In this document: positions 25,149 through 39,534 of the stretch, in pieces | How the letters are laid out: each line of letters begins with the position of its first letter | Position numbering within the stretch: the first letter of the stretch is position 1 | Origin: Epiperipatus broadwayi | Taxonomy: Eukaryota > Onychophora > Udeonychophora > Euonychophora > Peripatidae | Assembly: GCA_028023455.1 (NCBI GenBank) | Contig: JAQFVV010006724.1 | Span: 188,001 to 252,000 of the forward strand | Length of the DNA: 64,000 nucleotides | Direction of reading: 5' to 3' | The notes under the pieces: model-generated | What the model was told of the DNA's origin: nothing | The model's database searches: none | The model's input: the letters and a program-made list of their open reading frames with translations, nothing else | Translations under genes and position numbers: made by a program

Positions 25149-28100
25149 GTTAAGAGTAACTTTTCTAACTTTTCATGATTGTGACATAAAGTTTGCAAAC
25201 AATTCTTTAAAAAAAGCTTAAAATAATCCTGATAAAGACTTTAAATTTTATTATTCAAGAGACTCTTGTTTACCTAAGAACTATAATTGTTTAACTGTTT
25301 TTTTTACTAATTGATTCATTATCTGGATTAGTGTGTGTACTTTCCAACATAATTTAATTTAAAAATATTTTAAGTTTGTTAGAATAAAAGAGATTTTACT
25401 TTCATCAATTTTTTTCATTATACGTTATTAATAATAGTTATTAAATTTATTAATATTAGTTTATTAAGATTTGAAAATATAATTTACTTTTGCCAACACT
25501 GTACTGAAACACAATTCTTCGGAGATTCCAGATAATTTCATCATAACTAACTAAATAAAAGGGGTTTGGCCAGTGGATTCCAATACAGAATCCTGGCACC
25601 TTTTGAATAAATTAAAAGCTGGCTTACTTGATCCCATTATTTTAATAGTTACATTAAGTGAAAGGGTATTGTGTGACCAGGAAAGATAATTGCGTCCATT
25701 AAATTTTACTGGATTTTGTGATGACAAAAATTTAATAGATAGGACATAATTTGGTCATCGAGTATGAGTAGTTAACTCGTAAAACACCCTAGTAATGCAG
25801 TGGATGTTACAGTGTTATCATTTTGAGCTGGCTATTTTGAAATACGAACTCTAATGTATATATATATATTAGTTCACAGAAGGCAGTACTAGATTTCTTA
25901 ACCATGTGGGGTGATTTAATGTTTAATATTTGTATATAGTGAAACAGTAGGTAGATCTTCGTTTCACCTTTTTCCTACCCTCATACCTTAGTTTAAACCC
26001 CAGTGTATCATAGTGTGTCTGCAATGCGCTTATATACCGAAAATCCCACCCAATTTTAAATCACGAGTACAACGCTCATGTTATATATAAGTGTATAACT
26101 CATGCCCAAATAAATAAAATGTTATGGATTATGTGTATGTTTACATAATTTAGATTTATTTAAAAAGTAGATTATATAGGTCGTAATTGTGCACATATTG
26201 TGATATTTATTTTAAAACTTATGTTAAAATAATAAATTGTTATTTAAAATTATTTTGTTTGAATCTGTTTACAAAAATATATTACAGTCGTAATATTTGT
26301 TTTTGATTTAAAATAAAATTTATATTCGTTTCGTAAATGGATTCAAATATTGAAAATTAACAAGTAAAATAATTTTCTTTTAGATTTAATAAAAATCAAG
26401 CCATATATTTTCTGTTTAAAATAAATGAGGACTGGTAGGAACAATAGTTTTAATTATTTAATGTTATAGAAACTTATCTAAAAATGCAGCAGATGTCCAC
26501 TTAAGGTTTTTTTTCTTTAATTAGCAAAAGTTTGTTTTAAATAAATCAAAGTTGTAGTCCAAATGTCGACAGGGAAATTAACAATAGAAATTAATTAAAA
26601 TTTTGTTGAATTCCTTTAGACATTCGGATAGGATTGATTACAGCTGATAAGTGAGCAAAGTTTGGAATATTTTTGTAATGCTCCAGGGCAGTTGTATTGT
26701 GCAATTTCACTATATATAGGATGGTTTTCTTTTTTTCTTTATTCTAGCATTATTCTAGCAAGATGCCTAGTATTCTAATATTATTCTAGTATTATTTTAG
26801 CAAGATATTCTAGCAATTATTATAATATTATAGCAATTTGTTCTAGCATTATTTTTTGAAGTATTTTTATTCTAAGATTTCTAAGCACATTGCTGAGCTT
26901 TCTAAAATAATTGTTGCTGAACTATCTGAGACTTTTGGATTCAAATAGCTACGTGCCTGCAAATTTAAGTTTTTGAAGCCGAGTTTTGTCTTCAAATAAA
27001 TTTTACCATGTTCTATAATACCACTTAAATATCTATGAATCACCCAATCTTTAAAATTGCAAGCTTGAAATGATGGAGTAGAGCTGGCAAGAAGGCTATT
27101 TTCCTTTCGGGAATGGCTGGATGCTTCTCTATACCATCTAATGCTGTCACATAGAAAACCCTGAAACTGCTGCTGCTGCTGAAATATGAACAATATCCAG
27201 AGTTTGCTGCTGAATCATATAAAACCTGCCAACAATCAATCTACCTGAAACTACCTGCAAATGCTTCTCCAGAGGTAACCCCAACATTAACCCAAGAGCT
27301 CTTGTGATTCTCTCCTATAATTAATATGCTAAACTATTTAAAATGTTTTCCATCTACTTTATTTTACCATTGTTTTCCTTTAAAATGTTTTAATGTAATC
27401 AGTAATTTTGCTCTCTATTCTTGGGTTAATATTTTATATTTATTAATCTTTCTTTTATTTTATTATGATAGTGGGCCAGAGTAGTCTTTGACCAAGTGAA
27501 TTATTCCCTTTGTTGAAAGCAAGACACCGATATTAAGGCATTTTAAAATTATAAATAGTTCCCATTTTATTATCTCGTGAATCACTCGTTCGAGGACTAT
27601 TCTAATCTTAGTCAATATGTGTAATAATTATATAGTTTAAAATCCACATTTATTGATTTTAACCTGATATGAGAGTATGTGCGAGGTCAATGATTAAATG
27701 TGTCACAAATGCATGATTGCGTAAATAAATCTATGCTTTCTTTTCAAACCCGCAAGCATGCATTTTCCTATTTTAAAATATAGTTTGCTTTAATTTCAAA
27801 GTTAATAATTGAGGTAGAGAATGGGCAGTCTCTTTTTAAATAATTATTGGGGAATTGATTAGGCATTTTCTCAATCTAAGTAAATCCCTTTTTGTATGCT
27901 TTATATACGTTAGTCGAGTATTGCTAGTAAGTGAATTGATTGTCGAGACCACTTTGTTTCTCTTCAAGGGCTTTAAATGGCCAAGACCGTTCCCCTTTCA
28001 CTTTCTGCGGTTCCCAGGCAGAGTGTGTACTCGAATGTCACACTTGGAGTTAGATGCAGCCATCACCCAGTCACTAAGGTTTGGATGAGTCCAGACTTCA

Positions 28101-29462
28101 GCTGTCCATGACAACACATTCCTACGGATCAATGGCAAGACGGCCTCCATAGTTGTTTCACATTTCATTACAATTTTACTTACTTATATTTTACAAAGCA
28201 TCTGTGATTTAAACGTATCACACCCTCCATCCTTTAATAAATTTCTTATTGGCAATACCAACATCCCAATATAACTTAATTATAATTATAAAATAAATGC
28301 CTTGATCACATCCCCACTTTATCGCTTAATAAGCTTTGGTCTGTGCAATTTTCAAAATCAAGAACTATTATATTAAACCTTAAGGTGCAAATGTTTTATT
28401 AAACTTTTATAATTTACTGAAAGCACCTCGCACATCTTCCCATCTCTTTTAAGCACATTATTGTAATACTATATTAGCCTGAGGTATAGACTATGTACTT
28501 AACAATCTTTTAATGTAATTTTTATGGAATGTTGTGCTAACAGCCATTTTAGTAAGCATCCCTATCTCATATAAGCAGACAGTGTACGTTATATATATTT
28601 CTTGTTATATAAAGAAATCTTTTAAATCTTATAAAACTAATTTTGATCTTTTATTTTATTGATCCCTATCACTGTCTCGGTCTATATATCTATTTTATAC
28701 ATTTCTTTTGTACTATCCATAGACGTTAATTAGCAACCCAACTTATCTCGTAGTATAGAGTCTCTTTGTTTCTCCCTGACCACCAGGCACCGGTAAAGGG
28801 ATATATTATTAGTAGCATCAGATGCGTTGTCACATAGATGGTGCTGTGGAATTTAGATTCGAAATTAGTATATCTAGAAGGCAACCCTTCCTAGAGTGTT
28901 CAGTTTCATGTTTGGGGTTTGAATTCTGCAGTGTGTTAATGAGATAGATGAATCTGACCGTTACAATATATATATATATGTTTATCTTTATTCATAAATA
29001 TAAAATTATTTATTGAAAAATAATGTATATAGTTTTTAATGTAAATGATTATCTATTCACATACTAAAATGTGAGAACTACGTTTTTAAGTTTAAATTTA
29101 TATCTTATATTATAGCAATTATTATTTTAATTTAAAAAATTCAATTTTTTTAATGATTTTAAAAATTAACTTCGAATATATCATTCATATTGTAAGTTTA
29201 AAAAGATTACATCACCATAAGTATTTATTTTTCTTTGTTCTTATTAATTAGTATTAATAAATAAGTAGATTCAGTTTTATCTATATGCATTTTTTATTAA
29301 TTATATTTTACATAAAGTCTAAAAGAAGGTATATTTGAACTCACTTATATTTTAGAAAGTATGAATAATATGCAATATATTTGTGATGCATCTATATATA
29401 TATATATATATATGATTAGTATTTGCTATTACATAATTGGAGATTGATAGTCTATTACATAT
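25149..29462. other. mostly gene-free DNA, possibly intronic
   Basis: No coding region is supported. Contents include a (TA)n at 25857-25870; a repeated ATTCTAGCA region (listed separately); an open minus-strand frame 27193-26867 containing a CTG-repeat-encoded Gln run but no domain; a less AT-rich patch at 27960-28150; and at 28780-28985 a GGGGTTTGAATTCTGCAG phrase followed by GACCGTTACAATATATA, which looks like the end of a (TA)n-bounded repeat. Another (TA)n lies at 29395-29413. Confidence 0.4.
26735..26852. repeat. degenerate ATTCTAGCA tandem repeat
   Basis: The phrase ATTCTAGCA and variants (ATTCTAGTA, GTTCTAGCA, ATTTTAGCA) recur about nine times in 120 bp with irregular spacing. Non-coding. 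Confidence 0.75.
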
Positions 29463-31713
29463 TATAATGAGCACAGACGTTTGTTACATTGTTTTTTTTT
29501 TATTTATTAAACATGAAAGTAAATTAAAAAGTTCGCATTTAAAAATTTTCTTTAAGAATTAAAAATTGAAATTAAATATCATCTTAAACTCATATATATT
29601 AAATCGCACAGACAATGAAAAATTATTAAAATAAAACTTTATTAAAGAAAAAGTATTTTAAAACTAAATTTTAAAAAGATTTGGAGATAAAATTATATCT
29701 TTAAATTTATCTTTAAATATATCTTTGATTTGGAAAACAGGTCAATTAATCAGAAATGGAAATGATAAATTTAATTAGTCAAATGTAAACCAGCCTTGGG
29801 CATTTAAATGTAAAAACATCGGTCAGATAGGAAAACATAGAAACTTTTAGCAAATGAAATAAATCCATTGGGAAATCGGACCTCAACGAAAAGGATCATC
29901 ACATCGATGATGTAATGTTAAGTCAATCTTTCAAAGTAATATAAAAGGACAAGTTTGGAAATTATTGGTTAGTGATTATGATTATTATGATGCGACAGAT
30001 AGGTGTTAGTGTGGAGGTGCGGGAGAAGGGATTGAAGAGACGCACGATTTAATCCCTTCAGTTTTGCCAAAGAAAGAAAGAGAAATGAACTATCGTTTTC
30101 TACATTGAGGACCAACTAAATTAAAAAAACCCCGAATGAATAAATAAAACAACGGCTAAATGGATACCAATCTTTTTAGGACAGCACGGGAATTCACATT
30201 CAAACAGCAAGGAACATATAAAGATGAACTGTTTAAAAAAAACCGTAAGAACTTTATAATTTATGAACATTAAATTAAAACTTTCCATATATAAAAAATA
30301 CAAATAGAATCCTATCTGACCACCATAAATTAATATTAATAATGTTATTTGATATATATATATTTTTATATTTAAAATCATTTCCATTTATTTATTTTTT
30401 GTTCTTTAAGTCTTATTATGATTTCTGTTTTCCGTTAAGTTAAATTATATAAGTGTTAAATTTAAGTCGGGCGTAAATGGCTATATAGTTTTGTAAAGTT
30501 ATATTAAGGAAGGGTAATCTCAGGTTATTCATTTTGTAGTTGAATTGGTTCAATGGATTGGATATTTTTGTGTAATTGTAGATGTAGTATGAGATCCACT
30601 ATGGGCAGGATTATATATATATATATGCCACACACCTTTTGTTTGCCTATGAATGGGTTTGTAAGATGGCAAAGGACCGCGATCCATTCCTATGGAGTTT
30701 TATGTTTATTGTTCTACTCGCCAACAGATGTGACATTCCTGTTGGTGGAGAGACAATGTCTTCTCTAATTCTACATACTGATCAGATGTACATTCCTGAC
30801 AGTATAGTATTTTGTGTTGTCGTATTTTCATGCTACATTGAATACATAAATGTATTAGATGGATTGGCATCGTTTTGGTTGCGAAATTTGTTGCCTAAGG
30901 TTAAATCAGGGAAGAATATTTTCTTTTCAAATGCAGATCTATGTAGTCTATTCATACTCGATCCTAAATAAAAATGCATTAATTTTAAGTTGTTTATAGA
31001 TGCTTGCATGGATTGGTTAACGGTGAATTATGTTTCGGGTTTTCATATTTGATCAAAATATATAGACATTCGATAAATAATGATACCTTATGGGGAGTAT
31101 CTAAAATGTATTTATTCGGATGTCTTTTAAGTTATTGGTGACAATGCAAGTATCTTATGCTGAATACTAGAGGGTTTCTTATATTTCCCTATGCAATTTT
31201 CAGTAATCAATAATTTTGTATTTTGATTGTTTATGTTTATTTTGAAATGTTTTTGACCGTTGAAATCTATGTAACCGATCTATAGCAAAATATTAAAACA
31301 AGCTTTTATAATCCCATCTGTGCGAACTTAATTAAAATGTAAACTTATAATATAATAGAAATTAAAATGTAAATTAAAATCTAAGGTAAAGTTAAAAATA
31401 ATGTTAAATGTTAAAATGTAAAACTAATATTAAATAATTTTAAATCTTATATATATGTGCATAAATAAATGTTTGTATGTTAATTACTGGCAGTGGCTTA
31501 TTTTATTCCTCTTATATATATATTCTTATATTATATTATTAAATCTCTGCTATTCCACTGAGCTAGTGACATGGGCTAACGACCGGATGCAAAAAAAAAA
31601 AATTTTTTTTGACTTACGTATCTGCCTACTCTCTAAATTTTTCTAGGTTCAAATACCTAGATGGCGCCCGTAGTGCAGATATGTTAAGTCTCCAATTTTT
31701 CCAGATCGTTATA
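29463..31713 (+). mobile_element. 1.9-kb TA-bounded family, copy 2
   Basis: Left end TTATAATGAGCACAGAC; right end CCAGATCGTTATAAC. From 29469 to about 30970 it matches 32447-33955 almost base for base, at an offset of about 2.98 kb. An extra segment of about 300 bp at 30975-31270, absent from copy 3, looks like a rearranged partial repeat of the element's own middle (TTTTAAGTTG...GCATGGATTGG). The terminal hairpin block is at 31618-31681. Flanks differ from copy 3, so these are separate insertions rather than one segmental duplication. Open frames such as 30639-30971 are shared with copy 3 but differ by replacement changes and are missing in copy 1, so I do not treat them as genes. Confidence 0.75.
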
Positions 31714-32439
31714 ACTGGCGAACCAACTTGGGCCGATCTTTAATAAACCACAAATACCCTGAGCAAATTTTGTCAAAATGAAATATTTTTATCTGTTTAC
31801 ATATAGTCATATACTTTAAATCTTATAAAAGCACTGCCAGAAAAAAATAGCACATATATTAAACACGAGAAAGTATAAATAATTTTAAACTGTATTTTGT
31901 TAAAAAGAAAGTCAAAAGGTTGCATTTGATATGTTTTTTTTGTTAATATATATTTATGCTTTAATGTGTATAGGAGCGCACAGCCACGTAAGTTTATGAC
32001 GGTAAATGTGGTACCTTACGGAGAGTACCATTGGGAATTTACTTCAGTGTAATCCTATTTAAGCATTTTAATCAGTCATAAATAAGTTGGTGGTATTTAT
32101 AATTGTGCTGCAAATATACACGTATAAATCCATTATCTTTCAAAATATATTTACTTCAATGCAACCTTCTTAAATAAATAATTTATAAAATAACTTGCTT
32201 GTCATGCCGTGTGTAAAAATAAAATGTATAAAATAAAATAGAACTCTTGTGGGGAAAGGTGTAAACGTAAATGGTCCTTAGGTAAGCGATAGTAAACATT
32301 TTTCTTTTTGTATATAGTTTTTTTGTAAAATTATTAACCGGATGTTTTGTAAATGACTTCATCAATCATGTACCGTAATTACTAACCCTAAGTAAAATAT
32401 ATTTTTTTTGATCATTTTTTCTTTAGCAACTTTACTGAT
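31714..32439. other. unique DNA between two copies of the 1.9-kb family
   Basis: No gene and no match between this 0.7-kb stretch and the DNA flanking the other copies; this is the main reason for reading copies 2 and 3 as independent insertions. Confidence 0.5.
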
Positions 32440-34334
32440 ATGTAACGAGCACAGACATTCATTACATTGTTTTTTTTTTTATTTATTAAACATGAAAGTA
32501 AATTAAAAAGTTCGCATTTAAAAATTTTCTTTAAGAATTAAAAATTGAAATTAAATATCATCTTAAACTCGTATATATTAAATTGCACAGATAATGAAAA
32601 ATTATTAAAATAAAACTTTATTAAAGAAAAAGTATTTTAAAACTAAATTTTAAAAAAATTTGGAGATAAAATTATATCTTTAAATTTATCTTTAAATATA
32701 TCTTTGGTTTGGAAAACAGGTTAATTAATCAGAAATGGAAATGATAAATTTAATTAGTCAAATGTAAACCAGCCTTGGGCATTTAAATGTAAAAACATCG
32801 GTCAGATAGGAAAACAATAGAAACTTTTAGCAAATGAAATAAATCCATTGGGAAATTGGATCTCAACGAAAAGGATCATCACATTGATGACGTAATGTTA
32901 AGTCAATCTTTCAAAGTAATATAAAAGGACAAGTTTGGAAATTATTGGTTAGTGATTATGACTATTATGATGTGACAGATAGGTGTTAGTGCAGAGGTGC
33001 GGGAGAAGGGATTGAAGAGACGCATGATTCAATCCCTTCAGTTTTGCCAAAGAAAGAAAGAGAAATGAACTATCGTTTTCTACATTGAGGACCAACTAAA
33101 CTAAAAAAACCCCGAATGAATAAATAAAACAATGGCTAAATAGATACCAATCTTTTTAGGATGGCGTGGGAATTCACATTCAAATGGCAAGAAACATATA
33201 AAGATGAACTGTTTAAAAAAAAACCGTAAGAACTTTATAATTTATGAACATTAAATTAAAAACTTTCCATATATAAAAAATACAAATAGAATCCTATCTG
33301 ACCAACATAAATTAGTATTAATAATGTTATTTGATATATGTTTTTTTTATATATTTAAAATCATTTCCATTTATTTATTTTTTGTTCTTTAAGTTTTATT
33401 ATGATTTCTGTTTTCCGTTAAGTTAAATTATATAAGTGTTAAATTTAAGTCGGGTGTGACTGGCTATATAGTTTTGTAAAGTTATATTAAGGAAGGGTAA
33501 TCTCAGGTTATTCATTTCGTAGTTGAATTGGTTCAATGGATTGGATATATTTGTGTAATTGTAGATGTAGTATGAGATCCGCTACAGGCAGGATTATATA
33601 TATATACGCCACACACCTTCTGTTTGCCTATGGATGGGTTTGTAAGATGGCAAAGAACCGCGATCCATTCCTATGGAGTTTTATGTTTATTGTTCTACTC
33701 GCCAACAGATGTGACATTCCTGTTGGTGGAGAGACAATGTCTTCTCTAATTCTACTTACTGATCAGATGTACATTCCTGACAGTATAGTATTTTGTGTTG
33801 TCGTATTTTCATGCTACATTGCATACATAAATGTATCAGATGGATTGGCATCGGTTTGATTGTGAAATTTGTTGCCTAAGGTTAAATCAGGGAAGAATAT
33901 TTTTTCAAATGCAGATCTATGTAGTCTATTCATACTCGACTCACTAAATAAATATTAAACTCATGGTTGTAATTTACTTAAATGTAAAACTAAAGATTAA
34001 TAGAAAAATCTAAAATGTTGAATTTATTCCTCAAAATTTAAATGTTATTTTATATGTGTGTAAATAAATATTTTTATGTGTTAATTTCTGGCAGTGGCTT
34101 TTATTTATTTATATTTAAGCTATAAATTAAGATATAGATTTTTATCTCTGCGTCTCCACTGAGCTAGTGACTTGGGCTAACGATCTAAATATTTAAATAA
34201 AGTGGAATCTTAACAGCGCGTATCTGCCTACTCTATAAATTTTTCTAGGTTTAAATGCCTAGATGGCGCCCTGTAGAGCAGATATCGTAGTTTGCAGTTA
34301 GATTCGATCTTCACTTGCATTTCGATCGTTATAA
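32440..34334 (+). mobile_element. 1.9-kb TA-bounded family, copy 3
   Basis: Left end ATATGTAACGAGCACAG; right end TTCGATCGTTATAATATG. At about 1895 bp it has the same length as copy 1. Ends form a short inverted repeat (TRTAACGA / TCGTTATA). The 3' block 34221-34284 has the TATCTGC/GCAGATA outer stem and inner TCTAGG...CCTAGA stem with a TTTAAAT loop. No transposase. It is likely a non-autonomous DNA element mobilised in trans, but the superfamily is unresolved. Confidence 0.75.
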
Positions 34335-37300
34335 TATGTAGATATCAAAATAATGTCAGTTAATGATTTATTGTATATTCAATTAGATCGCATGTGTTTA
34401 AATCAATGTTTATGATCTATTTATTATATATATATTTTAATCATGTAATTGATATCTATTAATAAATTTAACTTATATAAAACAAACTTTCCTGATTATT
34501 ATTGTTCAAGGGAACAATATGCATTTATTGCTTGATAACGCTGGAGTCAAGATAAACTGTCTTTATGGTAAAATTTATTTGAAATAACTCTATTATATAA
34601 TCCCGAAATCAAATGACACAATTGTTGGTAATCATAGTTTTTATTGAGTTTCATAATTATCAGACTAGGCATAAACTTTATATGATAATCATAATTAAAT
34701 ACTTGCTTATTTACCTAAATTATTATCAATTATATCTAAGTATTGTAATTAGTCTATGGTTGATTATTAACATCTTAATGTTATTCGAGAATACAGCTGA
34801 TTGTAGTTTAATACCTGCTCACTTCTTAAATCAATTGTATTTTCACGTTTTTTTCTAACTTTACAAATTCCAATAATACCCCATTTAATACTAGATAGTT
34901 CATCCAATTCCTGCAATATTTTCTACTTTAAAGTGATCTGCAATAGCAAATTCCTAAATAAAATGTGATCAAATGCCTGCCTGGGTCCACAATCAGGCGA
35001 TTCTTAGCATACTCTGTCTTCAATTGTCACCCCCTGTCTTGGCTTCAGATTATACACTTCCTGGGCATAAGGGTCATTAATGCATACATATATAAGAAAA
35101 ACTGAAAGACAAATACGGTAATAAATTTAAGTTTAAAATTTTATTTGTTTAGCTAGGTTTTTGATATGGTATATCTTTATAAAAGCTTGACCAAGAAATA
35201 AAATTAGAACAATATCCATCTGTATGTAAAATGTAAATTAAACTGATGACTAATTGTTATAAATGTTTATATTTACATGCAAAAATTTTCAGGTTTTGTT
35301 ACTGTATCCAATAACCATTGTCTACTAAGAGGAATGCTATTGGCTCTTATGTTTGTAGGGTTTTGTGAGTTGATAATATGCCAAGATTCTTCTATTTTCC
35401 AATTATTATTATTATTTTTGAAACACATAACTTTGGTTTTGGCAGGTTTGAAGGAGGGTAACAGTGATATTTTCATGGTCAATAACTACTGAGTTATAAG
35501 CTTTGTTGGGTATGGCTCTATTATATAAATAAACATGCTGGGATATACTAGATTTTATGTTTGCATGGGTTTTTCTATAGTATGGACTTTAACAAATTGC
35601 TGTGTACAGTATAAATCAATTGAGTTTTTGTCTTTGTGGTTAATCCTATTCTTAAAATTATTGATCAGTCTATTTAGCAACAGAGGGCATCTGGAACTGA
35701 TATTAAAATTTGTAAATAAATTCCAGTTTATTCCAGGTATAACTCCTCCTCATATTATATACATTTAGTTTCTATCTACATAGGATGTTTAATTTCATAC
35801 TGTTTTCATTATCCAAATCTGTGAAAGTTTGTAAGTTAAATATTTGTAATATAATTAAATAAACTGTAAGTTATATATAATGGTGAAAAAATGTTATATA
35901 TAATATACAGTATTATGTATAAATTTTAAATTTTTACTTATTATTTTTATACATAATTTTTGACTAAATGGTATCGCTTGTTATCACAAATGAGATTTTT
36001 ATTGTTCTTATTATTATATTTCTAAACAGCACTTCATATACTCTTTATTGTTTGGAATTGCGTGAACATGTTTTCCATATGCTTATATAATATTTTTGTA
36101 GTTTTTATAAAGTAAATATAAGATTTATTTATTCTGTGGTCTCAATAAGTAACTAGTGTTTATTTATAACGTTTTCATTGATTATCAGTGCCAATCTCAG
36201 ATTTTATACAAATAATATTCAATATTAATATTTTTAATTCCATACAGCAGAAATATTTTAGAACATTAAAAATATTAGGGTTCTGAAGTCAATCTCATCT
36301 AATTGATTAATTATAAGATTTAAATGGAAAACATTATAAGGCAGGCTGAAATATTTATAGTTGAGTGAGTCCTTAGTACTTACTTCTTTTGTTTGTTTAT
36401 TTTTTCTTCTATTAGTGTCATTGTATTTTTATTTGTTTCATGTTATTACATGTCTCTTCATAATTTACTGTTTTATCACCTGTCTCTTAGCATATTATGG
36501 ATCATATAGTAACATTTTCATATCATTTGTCCAAATGTTTCATTGGCCACCTTATACCCTTTTTATATTATCAAGTCAAATATTTCACTAATCATTTAAT
36601 ACAATTTTTATATAATCTGTCAAATCTTTCCTAATTGTCTGATATCATTTTTGTGTCATCTACTCAAATATTGTGATGATCTTTCTGTCAGTTTATGTAT
36701 TATGTTTATTTTAAATGTTTTCTTTTTTTTAAAATGGAATCACTTATGAAAAACAGATGCTTTTATTATTTATTAAAACGTTCAATGATATCTGATTGGG
36801 TCAATTTCGAGAAGCTTAACAAGTGACAAAAAGTTTAAATAAATACTTATGTTTTGGAAAAAAAAACACAAATTAGTTGAATGCTCAAAAGTTAACTTTT
36901 ATTATATAAACATAGCAATTAATAATAATATCTTGTTAAAATTTCGGAATTTTTTAACTTGATTTCAAATCTTTTGGATCTATTAGAAAACATAACAAAA
37001 ATAACATTACAACATATTAATGCATTTTTAAAAACTTAAAATACTACAAGTTTTTAGAAATCAAATAAAGTAACGAAAATCATATCTAATAAAAAGTAAA
37101 ATAGCAGAAAATAATAGGTATAATAATAATATTATAACAAAATGTCATTTAAAAATGATTGCAATAATTGTCTACAGTGTTAAATGAAAGGAAATATACC
37201 AGCCTCTTTGAATGTTCTGCATTTATAGTTTATGTATTTTTTGGGATTCAAAGTCTACAGATTGAAATCTAGTTTAGTGCTAAATAGCCTATAATTGTAA

Positions 37301-37689
37301 AGCAATACATTACAAATTATTTTCTGTGAATATATTCATAAAATTGTAGAATGGCTGATTTTGAAGCTCATATATCATGGAGAGATTTAAAATGTAACTT
37401 CCACTACTCAAACTTTTTTCATTTTGTGCCATGAATGATTTGATGAACTGAAAATATGCATTCTATAGATCAAGATCCATAAATAAGAGGCTATATCTTG
37501 CACTTTTAATGCTTGAACTTATTATGATCTCCATAGAAATGAACAATTTTATTATTAGCCCACGAAGGTTTGATACAGTAATAGAGTGGCAGTTTCTGAT
37601 GGTTAAAACTCATGGATTACAATTCAACACTTTAATTTCTCATATTATAATTACTCAAGAACTTATTAACACTATACCATTTGTTCATC
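34335..37689. other. gene-free AT-rich DNA
   Basis: No gene is supported. Open frames at 34613-34858 and 36361-36591 are hydrophobic but low in complexity and have no GPCR or channel motifs. A less AT-rich patch lies at 34880-35080. A weak LINE-like minus-strand segment at 35273-35482 is listed separately. Confidence 0.4.
35273..35482 (-). pseudogene. possible LINE reverse-transcriptase relic
   Basis: The minus-strand frame includes FKPAKTKVMCFKNN, which resembles the conserved stretch after the catalytic YADD box in many LINE reverse transcriptases (N.KTKVMxF). Nothing else of the domain could be aligned on either side, so the assignment rests on this one phrase. Confidence 0.2.
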
Positions 37690-38014
<325 letters not shown>

Positions 38015-38561
38015 ATTTCAAAGGAACTTTATTCACAAAGAAAACAAAAGGTTACAATATGTTACAGAGTTTATACATTTACAATACATTCTTTTTTGTT
38101 AATAGAAAAAAAACACACATAGTAAAAATTATGTATTACATTGTTAAAAAATAATGGTAACAAGAAAAAAATGGAAGCAACAAAAAAAAATGTATACAAT
38201 GAATAGTTGAAACAATAAAACTGAAGGAAAAAACCTTACAATAGCAAAAATTAAACTGAAAAACAAATCTATTACAAATATTAATAGAATAAAAAAGATT
38301 CATTACCTGAGCCTATAAAAAATACATCATATTATTATTATGATAACAAAAAAATGAAATAAAAAATTATATACAAAGAAAAAAAAATTGGATCAAATAA
38401 ACAAAAAAGGAATAAATCTCACAATAATAAAAACCAAAACTGTAAAACTTTTTACGAAGATGAATAGAAAAAAAAATTATTTACCAGAGAATACAAACAA
38501 AAAACATTTATTCTTTGAAGGCAATAAATATACCATGTTATAGATTTGAGGTGAGTCACAT

Positions 38562-39534
38562 TTAAGACCATGTGTCAATGTATGCTTGGGTTTCTGTTAT
38601 TTTTTTATCTCTTTGTTGGATTTGTATTAATTTAGTTTTAATTGTGTTTTGATGTCTTCTGGTATTTGTGTTTATACTAAAATTATATCTTGTGCACCAG
38701 AAGGCATACAGGATAAATGTACTAGCCCTAATACTGGAAAATATACCTTTTTCATATGCTTGTAGCAAATATCTGATTGTTGTATTTTCCCGTGTTGTGA
38801 TATTGCAGATCATTTTGTTAGTGTTTTCAAGTCCTTGACAAGTGAATAGGAAGTGATTTATTGTTTCTGATTCACGATGACAGATGGAACATATGTCATC
38901 TATGTTATAGTAGTATCTTTTATATTTTAAAATATTTAATGTCGGAAGTGCTTCCATATTTATTTTAATTAGGAAGACAAAATATTTTGGTTCTAATGAC
39001 CAATGTTTATATCTTTTAGTTAATTGCTTATTATTAATTGCCAATAGTGTTTCTGCTGTGTTTTGCATGCCTGGATAGATGAACTTATATGTTTGCCAGT
39101 ATTTATATTTAGTACCATCTGTTTGTATAGGAGGTATATCTGTATTCATTAGTGGTTTCAGAAGTGCTTTCCAATAACCTTTGTATGGTGGTGAGTGTCT
39201 GTTGGTGTCACTTTCATTATATGTGATATTATTGGATATATTTTATTATAAGTTGCTATAATGTTTATTGTTTTCTGTATATGGAAAATGTGTAAGTTGT
39301 GTAAACCAAGTCCATTCAATGACAATGGCAGTTGTAGTTTTTTAATGGAAACAGATATTGTTTTTTCCCCCACAGTAACTTTCTGCATAAAGTATAAATA
39401 TTATTAATGAAACCCCTTGTGAAAATCACAATCGGAGAGAAATAAATTATTCTGGTTATTACTAGCATATTAAACAGTGATATTTTGGCATATAGTGATA
39501 GATATGCCTTTTCCATTGAATTTATCAATTTCAC
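38562..39534 (-). pseudogene. LINE ORF2 thumb and C-terminal zinc motif region
   Basis: Pieces 39534-39316, 39388-39158 and 39149-38562 continue ORF2 in shifting frames. The last holds W.LEPKYFVFLIKIN and a C-terminal zinc motif CSICHRESETINHFLFTC (C-x2-C-x8-H-x4-C), as in other L1/Tx1-type ORF2 proteins. The stop at 38562 is followed by the 3' UTR. The fragment at 23837-24530 aligns with this part. Confidence 0.8.

Noticed and set aside
26867-27193. 108-residue minus-strand open frame starting with a Gln run
   Set aside because: The Gln run is a CTG microsatellite; the remainder shows no motif. Not excluded as an exon but not supported.
30553-30971. Open frame (71-110 residues) in copy 2 of the 1.9-kb family, with a similar one at 33536-33859
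   Set aside because: The copies differ by replacement changes and frame length, copy 1 has no equivalent frame, and no domain is recognisable; the similarity reflects recent duplication of the DNA.
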